Assembly (NCBI GenBank): GCA_905182985.1
Contig: CAJJDN010000070.1
Span: 15,673-79,672 of the forward strand
Length of the DNA: 64,000 bases
DNA from: Paramecium sonneborni
Taxonomy: Eukaryota > Ciliophora > Oligohymenophorea > Peniculida > Parameciidae
Reading direction: 5' to 3'
Part shown: one piece after another, positions 57,026-64,000 of the stretch
Numbering within the stretch: position 1 is the stretch's first letter
Layout: the number at the start of each line of letters is the position of its first letter
Made by a program: the position numbers and the translations under genes
Notes under the pieces: model-generated
Databases searched by the model: none
Told to the model about the DNA's origin: nothing
Seen by the model: only the letters and a program-made list of their open reading frames with translations

Positions 57026-58712
57026 ATGTATACAAGTGAAAGTGTGCAAGAACATATACTTTATGATAAAATATACCAATATCTTTGGGTGAAATCTGAA
57101 ACATCTAATCCACCTTCTATATTAATACCAGATACTGTGATATTAATTAGATCAATGCCAATTTATTGGTATTTTACAGACAAAGAAACAGGAGAAGTGA
57201 AAAAAAAAATGAGAAAAAACGTTACTAAAGAAAATATAAGAGAAACATGGTTAAATTAAGTTGGAAAATCTGGAGTAGTAGGATATCTATTGCATTTTAT
57301 GTATAAATAATATGATTTACAACTTTAAGTGAGAATTTAGACTTGAATTATCCTCCAGACAAATTAAAAATAAGTGGTTAAATTTAAATTGTATATTTTG
57401 ATGAAAAAGGATTTGATGATTTTATGAATTCTAATTTGGAGCTTCCATTTGGAATACTTTAACGATACGTTGAAGCAGCAGACGATAAAAATTGTATAAA
57501 TATAATATAATTTAGCATAAATTTAGGCATATTGGAGCAAATCAGTTACATTATTTACAAAAAGAATGACTAAGAAAAGTTATTTAAATAAATCAATGAA
57601 TATTTATGAGAGACTTTGTACATTTGAAGGACCTGAATATTTGAGTGAAGCAAGTAAAATTTCTTGATTCTATTGTAAATATAGCTTAGGTGAAAGATTT
57701 TTAATCTTAAAGAATATCTGAATAGATTGAAAAGATGATTAATCATTTAGATGCAATATCTTTTGGAAAATTGAATATAAGTTAAGGAACTTTTTATTTT
57801 AAAGTTGATAAATAAGCAAAATGTTGGTTTCTTTTTTGTGGTAGTTTAAAATTTGATGATGATAAACATTATAAGAATTATCCAAAAGATTTATATACTC
57901 AATCTTAAATTTAAATACCAAAATCAGTAGATGGAATTATGTCAGTCTATAGTCAAAGACCATTATAATTAAATAAAGAATCTAAATGTATTAAATGTGG
58001 TAACATTGATAAAGAGAATAATTTTATATCAATTCCATATCATTATATATTAGATTAAGATGAATCTAATTTACCAGCTGACTAATGGCCAAATGAAATT
58101 AAAAAGGAAGCAAAAACTGTTAAAATTGCAGGTGGTAATAATATAACTGAAGCTTTCTTAAATACAATAACATAAGTGCCTTTAGTATTTTAAAAACTTC
58201 ATGAAAAATTAAATTATACAAACTTTGATTAATTTAAAAAATCTGATGGTTTCTTACATAAAACATTATAAGTTTGTTTGGATTGCTATATAGTATTAGG
58301 TATTTAGTTTCTCTTATTATTAAATAAAGTTGCTCATCAAGAAAAAACTCAAAAAGATTGTGTAATTAATAAAATCAGCCATAATATTCGAATTCGAAAA
58401 TAATCTGGAGTATTTAATAATGCCAAACAATTAAAAACATAATAAAAATCTAATTTAAAAGAATAAAATAATAAAGTAACTTAGATTAAAACAACAGAAA
58501 GTAATGGAAGCAAATAAATTTAAAAAATAAGACCGATACAAAAATATATTAATATGAGATTGTAAAGTTTAAGTCCTTAACTAAAATATTCAATTGAAAT
58601 ACCTTCAACTGCAGATTATTTATCATTTAAAACAAAATCTTCTAATTATGACAGCAATTTAAAATTAAGAAATTTGTATAATTAGTCTCTACAAACTAAA
58701 TTGAATTCTTGA
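57026..58712 (+). CDS. Hypothetical protein with a CxxC pair, 534 aa (or 524)
   Basis: Starts MYTSESVQEHILYDKIYQYL. The frame is restored by introns 57301-57329, 57494-57515 and 57654-57684 (29, 22 and 31 nt), and the exons then sum to 535 codons. An additional 30-nt in-frame intron near 58302 is possible. The N-terminal half is mixed alpha/beta (ISGQIQIVYFDEKGFDDF, YWSKSVTLFTKRMTKKSYL). Central SQGTFYFKVDKQAKCWFLFC precedes KCIKCGNIDKEN, a likely zinc pair with a later Cys pair (CLDCY). The C-terminal 150 residues are basic and disordered. The family was not recognised, although the length and repeated Cys pairs suggest a conserved protist protein. Confidence 0.6.
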
Positions 58713-58785
58713 TATTAAATATTTTTGCTTCCATTTTATTTATTTATTTGTTTTTTTTTCAGAAACTGATTTGATATAATTTAAA

Positions 58786-59723
58786 ATGTTTTTTTCATGT
58801 TTAATAAACTATTTCATAATTTCTCATAATTGTACTATAGCTTCAATACTTTTGCTTTCGTTATTTTTTCATAGGGAATTCATCGTTTATCAATTTTCTT
58901 AAGTAAATTTGGATATTTTTAATAAAATACTAGTGGTATTGATATTTTATTTTATGATTGCTCCATCCATTTCAACTATCATGTTCTTTTTCTATACAAT
59001 GATATTAGAAAATGACCTTCCTTTCTAGAATAGCTAAAATATTTTATACTTTATCAACTAATTAAAGAGTTTTATTATATATTAATTATTTGAAGAATGT
59101 TCCTTTTAAAAAAATTATTACTACAGCCATTTTATATTATTTTTGCTATTAGTCAATGATTATTTTAGTTTCTTAAAAAAAATGTTGAGTGGAATTTCAA
59201 TGATAGACTCTTTTGTTTTGGAGATTCCATTATATTAATTATTAGTAGGAGAATTAAAAATTATGCTAATATTAGTTTAAACATGTCGAATATGTCAAAA
59301 TAATATCAAAGCTGCTAAGTTAATGAGTACTATTAATTTTGGTTATCTATTATTTTATTTCTAGGATCAACTTTGGGATCTTAATTTGAAATTATCCATC
59401 TAATTGCATTTAGAGTTATTTAAAATGAATTCTCTAAACTGTGGTTGTTTAATGTATTTACAGGAATATTCTTTTTAATTCCTCTTTCATAGGTAGGAGT
59501 TGTTAAAGAAGAATAAATTTTAAATTCCTTAATTGGTAAAAATTTAGAAAAAAATAGATTATATAAAGACTTTGAATTTATTCTCCTTCATCAATTAATC
59601 TTGGATAAGATTATGATTATTATTAACTCCTGTCTATTTAAATCAAAATATTTCTTATGGATTTCTCAGTTAATTTATTCATTTCATTTTCAATTTAAAT
59701 ATATGTGCTAATTTTCTTATTGA
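58786..59723 (+). CDS. Seven-pass-type membrane protein, unknown, 304 aa or longer
   Basis: Begins MFFSCLINYFIISHNC. Hydrophobic segments are separated by short polar loops (ILVVLIFYFMIAPSISTIMF, HFILFLLLVNDYF, LWLFNVFTGIFFLIPL). A CRICQNNIKAAK loop lies mid-protein. A 23-nt intron (59342-59364) is required, giving 305 codons. The layout (seven helices, short C terminus) resembles gustatory-receptor-like proteins, but this is only an impression. The frame after the stop stays open to 60161, so a longer C terminus is possible. Confidence 0.45.
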
Positions 59724-60161
59724 TTTTGTATCACATTTATTAGGGTATCATCAAACATCTGTGCCTTCAATTTTATAGAAAATTTAATTCTTCAATTTTT
59801 TTTTCATTAGTATTTAGGCTAATTTTTCATAATAATTAATTTGTAACTTTTAGAATTTTATTTAACATATTTTTTGAATTCTTTATGTTTTTATTATTCA
59901 ATAAATATAATTTAAACAATGAATAATCAATATAGTGTTATCACCTTCTTTTACTTTTTTTTGATTTTAATTAATTCCTTTTCATCAATAATTTAATTTT
60001 TGAAATTTCTGAGTTTTTTCTCGATAAAAAGAAGCTTTAATATTTTTTTAGTCATAAATACAAAAATAAATTATGTATGTTGTAAAATGTATCTTATTTT
60101 ATTAATATAGTATATATTGATTAATTAGTTGAATTCATAAACTCATAAATTTATATAATAA
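59724..60161. other. AT-rich stretch upstream of the MGC gene
   Basis: One plus frame continues open from the preceding membrane gene without TGA and is hydrophobic (LLEFYLTYFLNSLCFYY). With so few G residues an open frame of this length is not significant. No other feature was seen. Confidence 0.35.
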
Positions 60162-60563
60162 ATGGGTTGTGCACCTTCTGTATTAAACTCTGAGAAATGT
60201 GAAATAAATTACAAGGATGATATAATATTCTCAGATGATTTTGAAATGGTTGAAGAAACTTGTGCTAATTTAATCAACAACAGCATTCAAGTAAATTAAA
60301 GTGTACTTAATAAAAAAACCTTTTATTAAGATGATGAAGATGATGTTTGTATAGTCCAATAATAATTACAAAATTAAAAACCCTTCACCAAAAAATCATG
60401 TTTAAAAAAAAATGATAGAACGTAAAAAATTGATTAAAAAGAAAAAAAAGTAAGATTTTGCAAGACTTATTAAATCTTTATAAATGGTGTAAAAATTATT
60501 TTCAAAAAGAAGAATAAAAAAAAGAGACAAAAATAATATTAGAAGTCGAACCAATACTTTTGA
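60162..60563 (+). CDS. Small acylated MGC-type protein, 133 aa
   Basis: Begins MGCAPSVLNSEKCEINYKDD: Gly2 fits N-myristoylation and Cys3 palmitoylation. The first half is acidic (DDIIFSDDFEMVEE, DDEDDVCIV). The second is strongly basic (KKSCLKKNDRTQKIDQKEKK) and ends in a Lys-rich tail. No intron is needed and the frame has 134 codons. No folded domain was recognised. A membrane-tethered regulator is plausible. Confidence 0.6.
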
Positions 60564-61268
60564 ATTTATTATAATAAACATTTTCATTTTATAAGACCAA
60601 TTTTATTTTTTATTCTGCAATCTTAACCATTAATAAATGATTAATATTAATATATTCCATCATCTAATCTATTATCAAAATTCACTTCTCCAACAACAAA
60701 ATTTATTATTTTTATATTAAATTTAATTATGAAATAATTAAGATGGAGACTTTTTAAGATGATTAATGAAAGAAGCAAATTTTTTATCTAAATATTAAAT
60801 ATTATTTTTAATTAAAAAAAAAAATTCATATATCGTTATTAATCTATAATGCTTATTTTATGCAATTCTGAGCCATGATTAAAATAAAAAAAAATAATAT
60901 TAAATTGTATAAATAACAATTTTACCATAATTTAGAATATAAATCTAATTTAATAAAAATTAGTTATTATAAGGATGAGGAAAATATTATTGAATGAGAA
61001 ATTAAATTTAAATAGATTTAAACTTTTAAACTTTATTTGCAAGACTTGTTTAAATGAAACAGAATGTTCTCAAAATTCAATCTAAGTTGTAAAACAATTA
61101 ATTGAGGAAAAATGTTTTAGAGTGTGTTAAAATTCTAAATAAGAAGTTGAGACTTACACTAAGTAGTTTGTTTATAAAATTGTTTGAATAAACAATATAA
61201 ATTATTGAAATTTAGAAATAATGGGTATATTTAAGAAATAATCTAATTGGATTATGAATTATTAATAA
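60564..61268. other. Intergenic region with one small ORF
   Basis: About 700 bp, very AT-rich in the first half. The only coding-like tract is the ORF 60975-61187, listed separately. Nothing else was seen. Confidence 0.4.
60975..61187 (+). CDS. Small hypothetical ORF, 70 aa
   Basis: Reads MRKILLNEKLNLNRFKLLNF, then ICKTCLNETECSQNS and EEKCFRVCQNSKQE before TGA. Five cysteines (C-x2-C, C, C-x3-C) and better composition than the flanks make it more than a chance frame, possibly a small zinc-binding or disulfide protein. No family was recognised. Confidence 0.35.
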
Positions 61269-62413
61269 TCATTATCCATCTTATAGTAAACTTACAATTT
61301 TCTTTTATTATTATTCTAGAAAATCAATTTTAAAGATTTCATTCAATATATCTTTGTAGCATTTTAAAATAATAATAAAGTCTGCATCAATAGCTTAAAG
61401 GGAGGATGATAGTGATTGAATTCTGACAAAGTTTTCATTATTCTATTATAAAGTATGTTCAATTTTATTGAATACTTCTATAATTTAAGTATCTTGTGAT
61501 TGCTTCAATTAATTTAAAGTATTATTAGTTTCACTAAATATTTCGAAGCAGTTACGTGATTTCTTTGGATTGTTGTTATAGATGTAAAATCAGGGCCTTT
61601 TAACTCTCTGTGATTTCGTTAAATTGTTATTGTAAATTCATGGTACTATATGCAAAATATTTTTCATTTAGAGCCTTTATAGTTTTATCTAATCTTTGAT
61701 TATTCGCATTTGATTATTCTTGAAATTCTCTAGATAATTTAACATAATTATCTTCATAAGATCTCAGTCTTTTTTCTAAGGCAGCAATTTTATTATTTTC
61801 TTAAATAACCTATTGAGAAGAGATAGCAAGATTTTCTAAAATTGTTATTCTATAAATTACATGTAGGCTATTTAGATACTGAACGTCTAGCTTAAGGGCT
61901 TTTAATTTTATCTTAAACACTCAGAACACTAGCATTGTCATTTTAAGGTAAAGAAACTTAACTTTAATTACGAATTAATCCACTAGTATCATTATGAGAT
62001 TCATCCTTTTTTTAATTAACATGATTGGCATTAGGACTATATGGACTTGATTATAGATTTTGTAATTTTATGAGGTGCGAATTTAATTCTTAGAGATTAT
62101 CTCTATTTTCTAATCTATCTTAGAATTCTGTCAATTTAGCTTCAATAGAAATGATAACTTGTTTAAAGATAAGTCCGTTTACTTTCTCATCATCTTTTAA
62201 AGTGTTTGCTAACTCTACAATTTCAATAAGACAATCTTAATTTCTTTTAAGTTCTTAAGGATTTGGCTATGTAGACATTTATTTAGACGCTTCAAAACCA
62301 TTAGATTCATTCGTAAATTCTTTTTTAGAATTACCTGTTTATACAGTTAAATTGTCTTTTGGTTTAGAATATGATTTTGCTGGCTTTTTAGCTGAAGGAA
62401 TTTAAGATTTCAT
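61269..62413 (-). CDS. Coiled-coil protein, 365 aa
   Basis: Starts MKSQIPSAKKPAKSYSKPKD, a basic Ser/Pro-rich head, followed by helical segments (NQDCLIEIVELANTLKDD, IISIEAKLTEFQDRLEN), a disordered Ser/Asn-rich middle and a long C-terminal coiled coil (IAALEKRLRSYEDNYVKLSR, LNEKYFAYSTMNLQQQF). Introns 61836-61860 and 61534-61555 (25 and 22 nt) restore the frame to 366 codons. The pattern resembles basal-body or cytoskeletal proteins, but no family was recognised. Confidence 0.65.
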
Positions 62414-63523
62414 TAATTAATATTATGTTGTATTATTATTCAAAACAATATGATATAATTCATTTGTTGACAGCTCTTTTAGTTAAATTAGATATTATTG
62501 CATGAATAATCTTAAACTTAAAAATCTTCATCCTTTTTTTAATAATGTGATTTTATGATTATTTCCATTTTAGCTTGCATCAATACTTATATGTTTATAA
62601 TTTATTAATACCTTTTTATTTTGATTTAAAGTATTAAGATAAATTTATCTTTTTTCTCTATCAACAGTAGAAAATAATTCTAAGTATTTTTAATGATAAT
62701 TTTAAGATCAAAGAATTTATTTTATAGAGTTTGAGTAATCTAAAATAATAAAGAAATCTAGATACTCTTTATAATTTACTATGCATCATGTAAATAATTT
62801 GTTTTTATATAAAAAGTAATGATTATTCTAATGGAAATAGAAAACTTGAATGAAATACAATAGAACATCTTAAACATGAAAGATTATTTTTGGAGGTACA
62901 ATTTTGATTCGTATAATTTCTGAGAGAATTTTACATAATATATCATACATTAAACCAGAAAATTCTATTTTAACACTTTTTCATCTAAAATTATCAATTT
63001 ATACTCTACTATATATCAATTCATGCTTTTTAAATCTTTTTTATATCTTTTTTAAAGAAACTCATTTGTATATTTTTTCTTGGAACAATTAAGAGAACTT
63101 TATGGAGTAAGAATAGAATCATTACAACCTATTTTTGGCTATACGATTCTAAAGTTAATAAAGATAAGAAGTTTCTTCTAAATCATTTTCATATAATTCT
63201 TATTTCTTTTTTTTTTAATATTCTAAATTGTTGTACATAAAAGTATTTTTTATTTTTGAGGTATATAAAATCTAACGTCTCATAGGATATCTTCACTAAA
63301 AAAAAATAACATTCTCCAGTGTTTAATTATAGAATTATATTATTCTTTAAAACTTTAATATAAATAATTCTTTTGGGAGGGATTATATTAATTTTATCTT
63401 TATGTGATTAATCTACTATGAATATTTAATTAATTGAAGATCTTAGGCTTAAGTTTTTGATATTAGGAATCTAATATTTATCAAATATTTGTTTTAATTA
63501 ATACAATAAGAATAATAATAAAA
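62414..63523. other. Intergenic region with possible gene relics
   Basis: Over 1.1 kb. Around 62830-63000 short coding-like pieces in different frames (NTIEHLKHERLFL, ILIRIISERILHNISYI) may be relics, perhaps of a hydrolase like the one at the right edge. They are broken by TGA and not joined by intron-like segments. The rest is AT-rich with nothing recognised. Confidence 0.3.
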
Positions 63524-64000
63524 ATGATCAATATTATCATTACGATAGGAATATTATACATATTGTATAGATGGATGAGATTTCTGAATCGTCCAAGTGT
63601 TCGATTGTTTTATAGTAATTCCGAACTAAAGAAAGTAATAGATAAATGTCCTTCTTTATTAAATTATAAACCTACTCCATATCTAAATGGATTATTACAT
63701 ACTTTGATTGGTATACATTTATTTATAATTTTAGGTTCATTGAAACATGCTAAGGAGAAACATACATCAAATAGAGAAATTGTACATGAAGCAGGATTGT
63801 CAGTAGATTGGATTGATAAAGGAAATGGAGTAGATGCTTAGTATCCTTTATTATTTATAATGCCTGGTTTAACAGGAAGTGTAGAAGATGGATATATCAA
63901 TACAATAGTTTCATAAGCTCATTAACATAATTTTCATAACATTTGCATATATAATTATAGAATGTTAGCTAAAAAAGTAGATTTCTCATTCAAACCAGAA
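63524..64000 (+). CDS. Alpha/beta hydrolase, ABHD1/3-YheT family (N-terminal part, cut by window edge)
   Basis: Begins with a membrane-anchor segment (MINIIITIGILYILYRWM), then the family layout SVRLFYSNSELKKVIDKCP, KPTPYLNGLLHTLIG, GLSVDWIDKGNGVDAQYP and the oxyanion-hole strand LLFIMPGLTGSVEDGYI. These match the EMB8/YheT type of ester or lipid hydrolases bound to membranes. The nucleophile Ser, Asp and His lie beyond the edge. No intron is seen in the 159 codons present. In-frame TAG at 63839 is read as Gln. Confidence 0.85.

Noticed and set aside
1..64000. Bacterial or standard-code interpretation, CRISPR arrays, tRNA and rRNA genes
   Set aside because: Conserved proteins (eS6, ASF1, CDA, Rab, Tom40) need TAA/TAG as Gln and tiny introns; no array of spaced repeats and no tRNA-like cloverleaf or B-box sequence was recognised.

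Overview
The window is almost certainly macronuclear DNA of a Paramecium species (P. aurelia-like). It is very AT-rich. Recognisable protein frames run straight through TAA and TAG, which must encode Gln, and stop only at TGA (ciliate code, table 6). Nearly every gene is interrupted by tiny introns of about 20-32 nt, mostly GTA...TAG. Models were built by hand on these two rules, and a model was accepted when the exons summed to whole codons. Most exceed 0.6 confidence where a family is recognisable. Standard-code ORFs in this DNA are mostly fragments or shadows.

Layout. 1-9.7 kb: tail of an upstream gene, a cyclic-nucleotide-gated K+ channel (+), a 1680-residue coiled-coil protein (-) carrying nine 171-bp tandem repeats, and a dual-specificity phosphatase (-). 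10.3-18.4 kb (+): a Trf4-like nucleotidyltransferase, a Ser/Thr kinase, and a 713-residue protein joining ubiquitin-like domains, an ADP-ribosyltransferase and a response-regulator-like domain (the most unusual gene here). 18.6-28.8 kb, mostly (-): TMEM43-like protein, Tom40, CFAP210-like ciliary protein, MORN protein, EF-hand protein, with two (+) genes between. 29.9-37.8 kb: a Cys-rich secreted protein, RAMP4, a WD40 protein, a 4-TM protein, an unknown protein, a cyclic-nucleotide phosphodiesterase and a small MGC protein. 40.5-51.2 kb: ribosomal protein eS6, a B-box coiled-coil protein, a histidine-kinase-like membrane protein, an MFS pseudogene, cytidine deaminase and the histone chaperone ASF1. 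51.4-64 kb: a Rab GTPase, a PX sorting nexin, membrane and coiled-coil proteins, and the start of an alpha/beta hydrolase.

Assembly caution. All four runs of N (11471, 38353-38784, 44527, 53067) are flanked by direct repeats of 795-1178 bp that appear identical. The simplest reading is overlapping contig ends placed side by side, so one copy at each site is probably false. It duplicates parts of the Trf4-like, MGC, B-box, Rab and PX genes. True gene models use only one copy.

The genes are housekeeping, ciliary, membrane-trafficking and signalling genes in the dense, strand-mixed order usual for Paramecium, with convergent ends as close as 17 bp and divergent starts as close as 23 bp. No operon, CRISPR array, tRNA or rRNA gene was seen.
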